From Pseudomonadota bacterium (GTDB lineage: Bacteria > Pseudomonadota > Gammaproteobacteria > Steroidobacterales > Steroidobacteraceae): a stretch of 64,000 nucleotides of DNA. Both the position numbers and the translations under genes were made by a program. The first letter of the stretch is position 1. Each line of letters opens with the position of its first letter. Shown in pieces: positions 50,580-61,107 of the stretch. Where the stretch lies: contig QGVD01000010.1 in assembly GCA_003242685.1 (NCBI GenBank), positions 1-64,000 on the forward strand. Reading direction: 5' to 3'. The notes beneath the pieces were generated by a model. It worked only from the letters and a program-made list of their open reading frames with translations. It did not search any database and was not told the origin of the DNA.

Positions 50580-51707
50580 GTGCTCGAGCTTCCCATCCTG
50601 CCGCTCGCACTCGCTTTCATCGTCGTCGGCGTGGCCGCCTGGCTGCTCGGACGACGCAGCGCGGGCGCGCGCACCGTGCGTCTGCCGCGTGATTACTACG
50701 TCGGCCTCGATCACCTGATCAACGACCGTTTCGACCGCGCCACCGAGGTCTTCGCGCGCATGGCGCAGGTCGACGGCGATGCGGCCGAAATCCAGTTCGC
50801 GCTCGGGAGCCTGTTCCGGAAGCGCGGCGAGGTGGAGCGCGCGATCGCGATCCACAGCCGTCTGCGGGAGCAGGGCGCACCGGAGCTGCGCGACAGGGCG
50901 GCTTTCGCGCTCGCGCTCGATTATCTGAGCGCGGGGCTCATGGACCGGGCCGAGCGGCTCCTCGAAGAGCTCGCGGCGACGGGCGCATATCGCAACGTGG
51001 CGCTCGAGCGACTCGTCGGCGTCTACGAGCAGCAGGGCGACTGGGCGAGCGCCCTCAGAGTGTTCCATCAGCTTCCGCCGGCGCTGCAGAAGGAGCGGCG
51101 CAGGGCGGCCGCGCATTATCTGTGCGAGCTCGCCGAAGAGGCGCTGGTCCAGGGCGACGAGGAGCGTGCGGGGACGCTCCTCAGGCAGGCGCGGACACAC
51201 GATCCGGACCTGCCGCGTGCGGAGCTCCTCAACGCGCGTCTCCTCGAGAAGCACGATCCGCACGCCGCGCTCGAGCGTTACATCGGAGCGGTGGAAGCGG
51301 CTCCGGGACTCGCGCTCGAGGTCATTCCGCGCGTGCTCGCGCTCGCGTCATCGATCGGCGAGCGGGGCGCGATTTCGGAGCTGGCCGCACGGCTGCGCGG
51401 AACGGGCCGGTTCTCGTCGCGGCAGATCGCCTGGCTCCTCGCGACTGCGTTGCCGTCGGATGCGACGGGCGAGCTCGCGGACGCGGTGACCGAACTCCTC
51501 GCCGAGTGCGGTCCGACGAACGGCGCGCTCACGATCGGCACGCTCCTCACCCGCATCGGCGATGCGGGCGGCCGCTACCAGTGCGAGCAGTGCGGACTGC
51601 ACAGCGTCGGCTGGTTCTGGCGCTGCCCGAAATGCCGCACCTGGGACTGTCTGCGGCCCGTGGTGTTCTCCTGGTCCGAGCGCGCAGAGGAAACCGCTCG
51701 CGCGTGA
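50580..51707 (+). CDS. lapB: LPS assembly protein LapB (TPR and rubredoxin domains)
   Basis: 375 residues. N-terminal membrane segment (LPLALAFIVVGVAAWLLGRR), then TPR repeats (about 35-320) and a C-terminal rubredoxin-like metal site (YQCEQCGLHSVGWFWRCPKCRTWDC, two CxxC). LapB (YciM) regulates LPS synthesis through LpxC and FtsH. Its usual partner lapA is missing: only 88 nt separate ihfB and lapB. The GTG start lies 7 nt after a TAGACT -10-like sequence (50568-50573), with no Shine-Dalgarno, so a leaderless message is possible. Confidence 0.94.
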   Translation: MLELPILPLALAFIVVGVAAWLLGRRSAGARTVRLPRDYYVGLDHLINDRFDRATEVFARMAQVDGDAAEIQFALGSLFRKRGEVERAIAIHSRLREQGAPELRDRAAFALALDYLSAGLMDRAERLLEELAATGAYRNVALERLVGVYEQQGDWASALRVFHQLPPALQKERRRAAAHYLCELAEEALVQGDEERAGTLLRQARTHDPDLPRAELLNARLLEKHDPHAALERYIGAVEAAPGLALEVIPRVLALASSIGERGAISELAARLRGTGRFSSRQIAWLLATALPSDATGELADAVTELLAECGPTNGALTIGTLLTRIGDAGGRYQCEQCGLHSVGWFWRCPKCRTWDCLRPVVFSWSERAEETARA

Positions 51708-51813
51708 ATCGGCGCGATCGCGGCGCGAATCGCGCTCGGCGCGCCGCCCGGCGCCTCCTACTCTCTGCGCCCGTCGGCGGCGCGTGCCGCCGTTCACTGC
51801 ATGGAGGCGCATC

Positions 51814-52119
51814 ATGCGAAAGCTTCGTTCACTGCTGGCACTGACTCTCGCGGCTCCGTTCGCCGCCTGGGCGGGTCCCGTCAACATCAACACGGCCGAC
51901 GCGGCCACACTGGCGAAGGAGCTCAAGGGAATCGGTCTCGCGCGGGCACAGGCGATCGTCGCCTATCGCGAACAGCACGGTCCCTTCAAGTCGGCCGACG
52001 AGCTCACGCTGGTCAAGGGTATCGGCCAGAAGGTGGTCGACGAGAACCGGGCGAACATCCGCGTCGACACGGACCGTGCCGCTCCTCAGGCGGCGAAATC
52101 CGAATCACCCGGGTCCTGA
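51814..52119 (+). CDS. ComEA-like helix-hairpin-helix protein, secreted
   Basis: 101 residues from ATG 51814 with GGAGG upstream. A signal peptide (residues 1-20, ending AAWA) precedes a ComEA domain: VNINTADAATLAKELKGIGLARAQAIVAYREQHGPFKSADELTLVKGIG. Two HhH motifs with the GIG hairpin turns bind DNA without sequence specificity. Such short proteins are thought to bind DNA in the periplasm during natural transformation; E. coli YbaV is related. The mature protein is about 80 residues. It has no partner genes here. Confidence 0.85.
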   Translation: MRKLRSLLALTLAAPFAAWAGPVNINTADAATLAKELKGIGLARAQAIVAYREQHGPFKSADELTLVKGIGQKVVDENRANIRVDTDRAAPQAAKSESPGS

Positions 52120-52182
52120 CTTCCTGTTGCCGCCCCCGAGGCGGCCGGCGATCGCGCAGTACCACCCGCTGCCGTCGTGCCT

Positions 52183-52218
52183 GCCGATGCACGCCGCTGC
52201 GTGCATCGGCTTTCTTTT
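52183..52218 (+). terminator. Rho-independent terminator of the ComEA-like gene
   Basis: A perfect 12-bp stem (GCCGATGCACGC / GCGTGCATCGGC) with loop CGCT is followed directly by TTTCTTTT. It is the clearest intrinsic terminator in the window. It separates lapB/comEA from galU. Confidence 0.9.
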
Positions 52219-52293
52219 CGCGCGATTCAGACGGGCGGCGCCGTACCGGCTAAACTTGGCGGATCGTTTCGGATTCTCGCAAGGGAGTGGTGC

Positions 52294-53223
52294 ATGAGCC
52301 TCAAGTCGGTCATCCGTACGGCAGTCTTTCCCGTCGCCGGCCGCGGTACGCGTTTCCTCCCGGCGACGAAGGCGAGCCCGAAGGAGATGCTGCCGGTCGT
52401 CGACAAGCCGCTCATTCAGTACGCCGTGGAAGAGGCGCTGGCGGCGGGTGCGACGCGGCTCGTGTTCATCACGGGCGCTTCCAAGCGTGCCATCGAGGAT
52501 CACTTCGATTCCGACCAGGAGCTCGAGCACATGCTCGAACGGCAGGGCAAGAGCGATCTCCTCAATCAGATCCGCAGCGTCCTGCCATCGTATGCGGCCT
52601 GCATCTTCATCCGCCAGCCGGCGCCTCTCGGGCTCGGCCACGCCGTACTCTGCGCGCAGCCGGCGGTCGGATCCGAGCCGTTCTTCGTACATCTCGCCGA
52701 CGACCTCATCCGCAGCGACGTGCCGTGCCTCAAGCAGATGGCGGAGGTGTATGCGGCCAAGCGCGCGAGCGTGCTGGGCGTCGAAGTCGTGCCGCGCAGG
52801 GAGACGGACAAGTACGGCATCGTCGAGGTGGAAGCAGAGCGCTCCGCGACGAGCCGCGTGCGCAGCATCGTCGAGAAGCCGAAGCCGGCCGTCGCTCCGT
52901 CGACGCTGGCAGTGGTGGGTCGGTACGTCCTCACGCCGTCGATCTTCGAGCATCTCGAGAAGATCGACCGCGGCGCGGGCGGGGAGATCCAGCTCACCGA
53001 CGGCATCGCTTCCCTGATGCAGGAAGAGGCCGTCTACGCCTATCGCTTCACGGGCAAGCGTTACGACTGCGGCAGCAAGCTCGGCTATCTGCAGGCCACG
53101 GTCGAATACGCTCTCGGCCACCCGCAGCTCGGAAAGGATTTCCGCGCATACCTGCAGACGCTCACGCGCGGCGGGCGGCGGACCGCGAGAAAGTCCGCGA
53201 AGAAGCGGCGCTCCCGCCGCTGA
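52294..53223 (+). CDS. galU: UTP-glucose-1-phosphate uridylyltransferase
   Basis: 309 residues from ATG 52294 with AAGGGAG upstream. Nucleotidyltransferase motif FPVAGRGTRFLPATKASPKEMLPVVDKPLIQY; then APLGLGHAVLCA, FFVHLADDLI and VGRYVL. It makes UDP-glucose for LPS, exopolysaccharide and trehalose. A basic C-terminal tail (RGGRRTARKSAKKRRSRR) is added to the catalytic core and could bind nucleic acid or membranes; its role is unknown. A weak promoter (TAAACT at 52251-52256) precedes it. Confidence 0.96.
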   Translation: MSLKSVIRTAVFPVAGRGTRFLPATKASPKEMLPVVDKPLIQYAVEEALAAGATRLVFITGASKRAIEDHFDSDQELEHMLERQGKSDLLNQIRSVLPSYAACIFIRQPAPLGLGHAVLCAQPAVGSEPFFVHLADDLIRSDVPCLKQMAEVYAAKRASVLGVEVVPRRETDKYGIVEVEAERSATSRVRSIVEKPKPAVAPSTLAVVGRYVLTPSIFEHLEKIDRGAGGEIQLTDGIASLMQEEAVYAYRFTGKRYDCGSKLGYLQATVEYALGHPQLGKDFRAYLQTLTRGGRRTARKSAKKRRSRR

Positions 53224-53264
53224 GCCGTTCGATACTCCGCTCTGCCCGCGGCCGGAAGAGCGGT

Positions 53265-54598
53265 TCAGGCTTCCTGCGCCTGCGCCGCGTCCGCGCGGGG
53301 CAGCCACACGGAAACCAGCGCGCCTCCGTCCGTCCGGTTCGCGAGGCTCAGGCGACCGCCGTGCGCTTCGACGATCTCGCGGCACAGCGTGAGTCCGAGC
53401 CCCGTGCCGGTCGGCTTCGTAGAGAAGAACGGCAGCAGTGCGTCGCGCAGGACCTCTTCCGTGAGTCCCGCGCCGCGGTCCGCCACCTCGATCACGAATC
53501 CGCCGCCGTGCTCGCTCACGGAAACGGTGATCTCCTCCGGAGGAGAGCCGGACTCCGCGGCGTTCTTGAGCAGGTTGATCATGACCTGCTCGAGCTGACT
53601 GGAATCGAAATGCCCCGGCCGCTCGGGCAGAGTCCCGCACACGCGGAACGTCGCGGCTCCTTCGAGGCGGGCCAGGAACGTGGGCCACGGGACCGCCTGC
53701 GGGCGCGGCCGCGGAAGCTTCGCGAAACGCGCGTAACCCTCGATGAACGTCGTGAGGTGTGCCGCGCGATTCTCGATCGTCGAGAAGACGCGTTCGAGCT
53801 GCACGGGATCGGGCTCGTGAACGAGCAGCCGGCCCGAATGCGCCAGAGACGAGATCGGCGCGAGCGAGTTGTTGAGCTCGTGCGCGATCACGCGGATCAC
53901 GCGCTTCCAGATGGCGACTTCCTGCGCGGCGAGCTCGCGCGTGAGCTGCTTGAGGAGCACCAGCCGGTGCGGCTGGGTGTTGAGCAGAAAGCGGCGCTGC
54001 GACAGGTGGAAGACGTGCGATTCACCGGCGACGTCCATGGTGAAGAGCCGGTCGCCTTCCGCGGCGAGCGCCTCGCGCAGCGCCGGCGGTGCGCCACCGA
54101 GCACGCTGGACAGCTCGAGACCCTCGAGCTTGCGGCCGCCCATCAGGAGCTGCCGAGCGGCGACGTTGCTGTAGACCACCCGGTCGGCGGCGTTGGTCAG
54201 CACCAGCGCGAGCGGTGAGGTCTGAATCATCGTATCGAGCAGCAGCTCGCGCTGATACAGATCCAGCCGCTCGCGGCGCAGCAGCTCGCCGAGCGAGTTG
54301 TAGGCCGTCACGAGCTCATGCAGCTCTCGCGCGGCCGGCGGGCTGACGCTGATGCTGAAGTCGTGGTCCCTCAGGCTCACGATGCCGTCGCGCACCGCGT
54401 TGAGCACGCGCATCCACGGTTCGGTCACGCGTGCCGAAAGCCACACGATGAACGGCGCAAGGATCAGCACTGTGAGTCCCGCACCGAGCCAGGCGGAACC
54501 GAGCCAGCGCGTCGCGAGGGCGGCGCCCACCGCGGCGGCGACGCCGACGAGCGCAACGGCCAGGGCAACCCGGCCGGCGAGCGAGGTACGTGGTCGCA

Positions 54599-54599
<1 letters not shown>
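53265..54599 (-). CDS. Sensor histidine kinase of the export module (NtrY-like)
   Basis: 444 residues. Two membrane segments (about 8-30 and 38-56) leave almost no periplasmic loop, then a HAMP-like region (57-110) and a PAS domain (about 115-200). The phospho-accepting His is H240 in VIAHELNNSLAPI, followed by the N box (NLLKNAAESG), G1 (DRGAGL) and G2 (GTGLGLTLC) of the HATPase domain. The tiny sensing loop suggests that it reads a signal in the membrane or from the transporter. It is translationally coupled to the response regulator (TGATG). Confidence 0.88.
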
Positions 54600-55999
<1,400 letters not shown>

Positions 56000-56117
56000 G
56001 GGCTTGGATGCAGCGGCCGTTCGGGGGGTTGCGGCTCCTGGACGATCGATCCTCGGGAAAGGGCCGCAAGTATGACACGTGCCCGCGGGCCCCGAAGGGC
56101 CGCGGGCACGACACCGG

Positions 56118-57341
56118 CTAAACCGTACGTGTCGCGACGGCCGGCGGGATCGACGCCGCACGCCGTGCCGGCTGCCAGGCCGCGAGCTGGCCCAGGATCC
56201 ACAGCACGAGCACGCCGCCGACGAGATAGTAGAGATCGAGCCGGGGGAGCTCGTACTCGACGGACAGCCAGTAGCCGGCGCCCAGGGCGAGCGCACAGCC
56301 GACGACCACGCCCGTCGTCGTGATCAGCCAGTTCTCGACCAGGAAGTACCGCACGATGTCGGCCCGCCGCGCACCGACCGCCCGCCGCGTTCCGATCTGC
56401 TTGGTTCGCGTGCTGACGTTGAACGTCGCGAGCCCGAAGATGCCGAGTGCCGTGATCGCGAGCAGGAGCGTCGTCACCGCGACGAGGAAGATCCCCATGT
56501 TGCGATCGCCGAGGTAGCTGCGCTTCCTGTACGTCTCGAGCGGCCGTACCGCGGCGATCACGCGGTTCGGATTGGACGTGGACAGGTACTCCTCGGCAAG
56601 GCGCATCGTCTCGTGCAGCCGTCCCGGCTTCGTGCGCACGAGGTAGTTGCTGCGCGGTCCGAAGGGAAACGCGAGTCGCGGCGCGAAGAACACGTGGTCG
56701 ACCTTGTCCCAGCTCACCCAGGAGCCGTGCATGTGCTCCACGATGCCGACGATCGTCGCGGGAGTGCGGTTCATGTCGTAGACGACCTTGCCCAGGGCAT
56801 CTCCGTCCGGGAACAGCTCGCGCGCGAGCGCCTTCGTCACGATGATCTGGGGCGCGAAGTCCGAAGCCTTCTCCAGGGAGCGGGGCGGAAGGATCTCGTG
56901 CTCATGGAAGGCCCGTCCGGCGACGAGGCGCACGCCCAGCGCTTCGAGTCCCTGATGATCGATCTCGAAGTAGTTGGCGGGCTTCGCATTGACCGTATCT
57001 CCCGGCTCGACGGAGAGGCCGGTGCTGCTGCCGCCGCCCGAGAGCGGCACCGCATTGATCGGCGTCACCGCGACGACGCCGTCGAGGCTGCGCAGCCAGG
57101 CCACGTCCTCGCGAATCGTCGACTCGAGATCGAAATCTTCGGTGAAACCCTCGCTCGCGATGGTGAAGATGTTCTCGACGTCCATGCCGGTGGGACGTCC
57201 GATCTTGTCCACGCGCTGCTTGACGATGTAGACGGCGTTGACGAGCACCGCCAGAGCGATGGCGATCTGCAGCGAGACGAGGATGGCTCCCGTCCGGTTG
57301 CGCAGCAGGGCCGAGAGTATGGGACGTACGTGAAGGTTCAT
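56118..57341 (-). CDS. MacB/FtsX-type ABC permease, second copy
   Basis: 407 residues from ATG 57341 with GAGGAA upstream. An N-terminal transmembrane segment (about 18-40) is followed by a large periplasmic MacB-like domain and three C-terminal helices (FtsX domain, with FNVSTRTKQIGTRRAVGARRADIVRYFLVEN). The periplasmic domain carries segments such as VVAVTPINAVPLSGGG. It belongs to the 4-TM FtsX fold that couples cytoplasmic ATP use to work in the periplasm. It shares the fold but little sequence with the preceding permease, so the two may form a heterodimer with the one ATPase. Confidence 0.9.
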   Translation of the reverse strand: MNLHVRPILSALLRNRTGAILVSLQIAIALAVLVNAVYIVKQRVDKIGRPTGMDVENIFTIASEGFTEDFDLESTIREDVAWLRSLDGVVAVTPINAVPLSGGGSSTGLSVEPGDTVNAKPANYFEIDHQGLEALGVRLVAGRAFHEHEILPPRSLEKASDFAPQIIVTKALARELFPDGDALGKVVYDMNRTPATIVGIVEHMHGSWVSWDKVDHVFFAPRLAFPFGPRSNYLVRTKPGRLHETMRLAEEYLSTSNPNRVIAAVRPLETYRKRSYLGDRNMGIFLVAVTTLLLAITALGIFGLATFNVSTRTKQIGTRRAVGARRADIVRYFLVENWLITTTGVVVGCALALGAGYWLSVEYELPRLDLYYLVGGVLVLWILGQLAAWQPARRAASIPPAVATRTV

Positions 57342-57379
57342 CGTGTATTCCTCGTATCGGGCCTTTCGCGCGTATGCGC

Positions 57380-58720
57380 TCACTGGCTCCTCAGGTAGCT
57401 GGCCGGCGGCACGCGCCCGATGCGCCAGGCGGGATAGAAACCGGCGGCGAGCGCCGACACCACCGCGAGCACGAGAGCCGCGACGACGCTGGCGGCATCG
57501 AAGTGCGCCAGTGCCTGGATACCGCCGCGTTCGCCCGGAATTCCGGTGTCGTAGAGTGCGCGCACGCCGTAGAGGCCCAGCCAGCTCAGCGCGAGCCCGA
57601 GCAGCGCGCCCGCCGTGGCGATGACGCCGACCTCGACGAGATGCTGTGCGAAGATCTCACGGCGGCTCGCACCGAGCGCCCGACGCACGCCGCTGATTGC
57701 CGCGCTGCTCAGAAACTTGGCGAGCAGCAGCCCCACGGTGTTGATGAGGCACACCGCGAGGAACGCGAAGGCGAGACCCAGCAGCACGCGGTTGTCGTCC
57801 TGGACGACCTCCTGCGCCTCGAGCCACTGCGCGACGTTCGACAGACGGTTGTTCTTGGGCCGCTGGAAGCGCCCCAGAGCGCGCTGCTCGGCCCAGTAGG
57901 CGTCGATGAACGCCTGCATCCGCTCGCGCGCCTCGGCCGTGGGCAGCTCCACCCACATCTGCAGCCAGACGCACTCCGAAGCGAGGAAGTCCTCGAATGT
58001 ATCGAGATCCTCGGGCTTCCAGCAGTTCGTGTTGCCGGCGCTGAGCTGCTGGAGCGACGGACCCCAGCCCCAGGGGATGTACACGTCCTCGGGCTCATCG
58101 AAGGAGCCGGTGTTGAGGTCGTAGAAGCGCGGCTGCGGCGCCCATTCGTCGAGCACGCCGACGACGCGGAACTCGCGGTCGTTGAGCCGCACCGTGCGGC
58201 CGACGCTGTTCTCACCGCCGAAGAGCTTCTCGTTCTGCTCGCGGCTCAGCACGATCACGGGCTCGGGCGGATCGTCGGCGTCCCTGCGCCAGCCGCCGCC
58301 GTAGAGGAACGGCACGTCGAACATGGGGAAGAAGTCCGCGGTCGTGACGCGCATCGAGATGCGCTCGGGCCGTCCGCCGCTCGTGCCGCCCGCGATCACG
58401 CCGATCGCGCGGTACATGACCACCTTGTGCTCCGGGATGTCGGAGGCGTAGAGCCGCATCGCGTCACGATAGGTGAGCTGCGGCGGCGGCAGATCGGGCC
58501 GCTTCTTGTCGTGCGGCTCGTTGGGGTCCCACGAGTCCATCGTGACGGCGTAGAGCCGGTCGTTCTTCCACCATATCGGGTTGCCGGACATCGCGTGATA
58601 GATGGTGATCGTCATCACGCACACGGCGATGCCGAGCGCGATCGCGACCACCATCAGCGCGGTGAGCCCCGGGTTGCGCCGGAAGCTCTTCAGGGCGAGC
58701 CGCATGTAGTAGCCGAGCAT
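57380..58720 (-). CDS. MacB/FtsX-type ABC permease, first copy
   Basis: 446 residues from ATG 58720 (GGAGAG upstream). The same 4-TM layout: N-terminal helix (TALMVVAIALGIAVCVMTITIY), large periplasmic domain (about 60-300) and C-terminal FtsX domain (ISGVRRALGASRREIFAQHLVEVGV). The periplasmic domain has TTADFFPMFDVPFLYGGGW, typical of MacB-like permeases, plus Cys residues (NTNCWKPED, ASECVW) that could form a disulfide. It lies 25 nt downstream of the ATPase gene. Confidence 0.9.
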   Translation of the reverse strand: MLGYYMRLALKSFRRNPGLTALMVVAIALGIAVCVMTITIYHAMSGNPIWWKNDRLYAVTMDSWDPNEPHDKKRPDLPPPQLTYRDAMRLYASDIPEHKVVMYRAIGVIAGGTSGGRPERISMRVTTADFFPMFDVPFLYGGGWRRDADDPPEPVIVLSREQNEKLFGGENSVGRTVRLNDREFRVVGVLDEWAPQPRFYDLNTGSFDEPEDVYIPWGWGPSLQQLSAGNTNCWKPEDLDTFEDFLASECVWLQMWVELPTAEARERMQAFIDAYWAEQRALGRFQRPKNNRLSNVAQWLEAQEVVQDDNRVLLGLAFAFLAVCLINTVGLLLAKFLSSAAISGVRRALGASRREIFAQHLVEVGVIATAGALLGLALSWLGLYGVRALYDTGIPGERGGIQALAHFDAASVVAALVLAVVSALAAGFYPAWRIGRVPPASYLRSQ

Positions 58721-58745
58721 GGTTCGCTCTCCCGGCAGGTGCGCG

Positions 58746-59462
58746 TCAGGCCGAGGCCGCATCGAGCGGCGTGTGAGCCGTGCGCGATTCGTAGGGCTTG
58801 TAGTCGGAAATCTGGCCGTCGATCACCTGCACGTTGCGGTGTGCACGGCGGGCGAGCTCCGGATCGTGCGTGACCATGATGATGGTCGTGCCCATCTCGT
58901 TGATCTGTTCGAGCAGATCCATCACCTGCCGCGCCATGAGGGAGTCGAGGTTGCCGGTCGGCTCGTCCGCGAGCAGGAACTTCGGATCGCCGGCGATGGC
59001 GCGCGCGATCGCCGCGCGCTGCTGCTGACCGCCCGAGAGCTGCGAGGGCATGTGTCTCGCGCGCGAGGCGAGTCCCACCAGCTCGAGGGCGCTCATGATC
59101 CGCTCGTGCCGGTCGGCGGCCTTGAGCCTGCGGTAGCGGAGCGGCACGTCGACGTTGTCGTAGATGTCGAGATCGGGAATGAGATTGAAGCTCTGGAAGA
59201 TGAAGCCGATCTTCTCGTTGCGCAGCCTCGAACGCTCGTCGTCGGACAGGCGGCTCACGTCCTGGCCGTCGAGCAGATAGCGGCCGGTGTCGAAGGTTTC
59301 GAGCAGCCCGGCGACGTTGAGGAACGTCGTTTTCCCCGAGCCCGAGGGGCCGGTGACGGCGACGAACTCTCCCGCGGCCACCTCCAGCGAGAAGTTGCGC
59401 AGCGCGTGCGTCTCGATGAGGTCCGTGCGGTAGACCTTGCTGACGTTGTACATCCTGAGCAT
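58746..59462 (-). CDS. ABC transporter ATPase of the MacB/LolD type
   Basis: 238 residues. The ATG at 59462 is chosen because AGGA lies 7 nt upstream and MLRMYNVSKVYRT fits the family; an ATG at 59489 is an alternative. Walker A GPSGSGKTTF, Q-loop FQSFNLIP, signature LSGGQQQRAAIARA, Walker B FLLADEPTGNLDS and H-loop VTHDP are all present. The MacB/LolD branch powers FtsX-type permeases. It is stand-alone, not fused to a permease as in MacB itself. Confidence 0.93.
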   Translation of the reverse strand: MLRMYNVSKVYRTDLIETHALRNFSLEVAAGEFVAVTGPSGSGKTTFLNVAGLLETFDTGRYLLDGQDVSRLSDDERSRLRNEKIGFIFQSFNLIPDLDIYDNVDVPLRYRRLKAADRHERIMSALELVGLASRARHMPSQLSGGQQQRAAIARAIAGDPKFLLADEPTGNLDSLMARQVMDLLEQINEMGTTIIMVTHDPELARRAHRNVQVIDGQISDYKPYESRTAHTPLDAASA

Positions 59463-59499
59463 GGCGGTGTCCTGGCTGTGGCTTTGCATGGAGCGGGAC

Positions 59500-60837
59500 T
59501 CAGTTGGCAATGAGAATCTCGGGCGCGTCGCGGTAATCGCGCATGTCGGAGACGATCACGCGGTCGCCGGGTGAGAGGCCGCGCAGCACCTCGATCTCCG
59601 CGACCGAGGGACTGCCGAGCTCCACCGGCGTGCGCACGGCGCGATCGCCGCGAACGACGTAGACGAAGCGGGTGCGCTCGTCGATGAGCGCGCCGCGCTC
59701 GAACTTCACTGCACGATCGCGCTCGTCGAGCACGATGCGCACGGACGCGCGCTGGTTCTGGCGCAGGCCCGGAGGCTGTTCTTCCGCGAACTTCACGCGG
59801 CCGGTGACCTCGTTCCTGCGCACCTCCGGCGAGATCGCCGTGACGACGCCCGCGTGACGGCGGCCGTCGATCGTGATCTCGGCGCTCATGCCGGGCTTGA
59901 TCTCCCGTGCGTAGCTCTCGGCGACCTGGAACTCGATCTCGAACGCCGACAGATCCACAACCGTCAGGATCGGCGCGCTCTCCGGCACCAGCGCATGCTG
60001 GTTCTGCGCGAGATTCGCGATCATGCCGTCCACGGGCGAGCGCACGGTGAGCTCACTCACCTTACGCTCGAGCTCCCTCACGGTGAGCGCCTGCCGGTCG
60101 CGCTCGAGCCGGCGCGTGCGCAGATCGAGCGTGAGGCTGTCGCGCTCGAGCGCCGCCGTGTCGCGCGCGTGCTCGTAGTTGAGCCGCGAGGTCTCCACCT
60201 CGTCCTGCGCGGCGAGGTACTCGCGTTCGCTGATCGCGCGCAGATCCCAGGCCCACTGTGCGCGCTTGAGCTCGCGCTCGGCGGCCTGGATCGCCACCCT
60301 GGCGAGCTCCTCCTGCTGACGGCTGTGCAGGATCTGCCGGCGGATCTCGATTTCCTGGCGGGCGAGAGCGGCACTCATGGCGTCGAGGGCCGCGCGCTCG
60401 CGCTCGTATTCGTTGAGGAGCTCGGGACTTTCGATGCGGGCGAGCACCTGTCCCTTGGTCACCGTGTCTCCCGCATGCACTTCGTAGACGACGGTGCCGG
60501 GAGCCGACGCGAAGAGAGTCGGGCTGACCGCGGCGATCACGGTGCCCTGTGCGGCGACGTCGCGCACGAACGGGCCTTCCGTCACCGTCACGATGCGCAG
60601 CCTCTCGGCAGGCACCACGTTGCTCGTATGCATCCAGGCATTCAGCGATGCCACGAGGATGCCGAGGACTACGAGCGCCCCCGCGGCGACGCCGCCGATG
60701 CGCACGAGCCGCCTGCGCCGTGCGACTCCGCCGTCGTCGATCCTCACGTCCTGCTGCTCGGTGCCACGGATCGCGGCCGGCGTACCCGGATCGGCGATGC
60801 CGGTGCGGACGTTGCGTCTGAGTGCTGTGATCTTCAT
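59500..60837 (-). CDS. HlyD/MacA-type membrane-fusion protein
   Basis: 445 residues from ATG 60837. A cytoplasmic N terminus (about 1-45), one membrane helix (about 48-68, IGGVAAGALVVLGILVASLNA), a lipoyl-like half-motif, a long coiled-coil hairpin (about 140-270) and beta-barrel domains follow (FEIEFQVAESYAREIKPGMSAEITIDG, GRVKFAEEQPPGLR). It would bridge the permeases to an outer-membrane channel. There is no TolC-like gene in the window. It is the first gene behind the sigma-54 promoter. Confidence 0.9.
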   Translation of the reverse strand: MKITALRRNVRTGIADPGTPAAIRGTEQQDVRIDDGGVARRRRLVRIGGVAAGALVVLGILVASLNAWMHTSNVVPAERLRIVTVTEGPFVRDVAAQGTVIAAVSPTLFASAPGTVVYEVHAGDTVTKGQVLARIESPELLNEYERERAALDAMSAALARQEIEIRRQILHSRQQEELARVAIQAAERELKRAQWAWDLRAISEREYLAAQDEVETSRLNYEHARDTAALERDSLTLDLRTRRLERDRQALTVRELERKVSELTVRSPVDGMIANLAQNQHALVPESAPILTVVDLSAFEIEFQVAESYAREIKPGMSAEITIDGRRHAGVVTAISPEVRRNEVTGRVKFAEEQPPGLRQNQRASVRIVLDERDRAVKFERGALIDERTRFVYVVRGDRAVRTPVELGSPSVAEIEVLRGLSPGDRVIVSDMRDYRDAPEILIAN

Positions 60838-60867
60838 TGCTTTCGCCGAGTGTCCGGTCGACGGCAG

Positions 60868-60883
60868 TGCACCGGTCGTGCCA
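60868..60883 (-). promoter_or_regulatory. Predicted sigma-54 (-24/-12) promoter of the export module
   Basis: Minus strand TGGCACG-ACCG-GTGCA: the -24 element is perfect and the -12 element has the key GC, with GG and GC exactly 12 apart. Transcription would start near 60857, 20 nt before the membrane-fusion gene. The module encodes its own sigma-54 activator. Confidence 0.8.
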
Positions 60884-60962
60884 GACCGGCGCGGTAGCGC
60901 CAAGTGTCTGTTTGGTAATGCAGTTTTGTGGCTCGCGGGATGGCGGCGCGAGGCGTCCGGAG

Positions 60963-61047
60963 TGTCCGGCCGCGGACACCGGACACTGGAGCGGACACGA
61001 GCGGTCACGAAGCGGACGCCGACGCTCGCGCACGGACATCGTGTCCG
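60963..61047. promoter_or_regulatory. Cluster of TGTCCG/CGGACA boxes, predicted activator binding sites
   Basis: Six exact hexamers in 85 bp: TGTCCG at 60963, CGGACA at 60973, 60980, 60992 and 61033, TGTCCG at 61042. Two pairs form inverted repeats (60963-60978 with a 4-bp centre; 61033-61047 with a 3-bp centre). A seventh copy is at 60851, at the predicted transcription start. They lie 80-180 bp upstream of the sigma-54 promoter, the normal place for enhancer sites of NtrC-type regulators. Confidence 0.7.
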
Positions 61048-61107
61048 CTTGCGCACGCGGCGACCGCGCGTCAAGCTGTGAAAGACTCGAAAGTCATGGA
61101 GGATTGC

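Noticed and set aside
47338..50610. A 1090-residue open frame on the minus strand, opposite aroA, cmk, rpsA and ihfB
   Set aside because: It lies wholly opposite well-conserved genes, shows no family motif and arises from high GC with few stop codons. The same applies to the 1009-residue frame opposite infB (10336-13365) and the 618-residue frame opposite smc.
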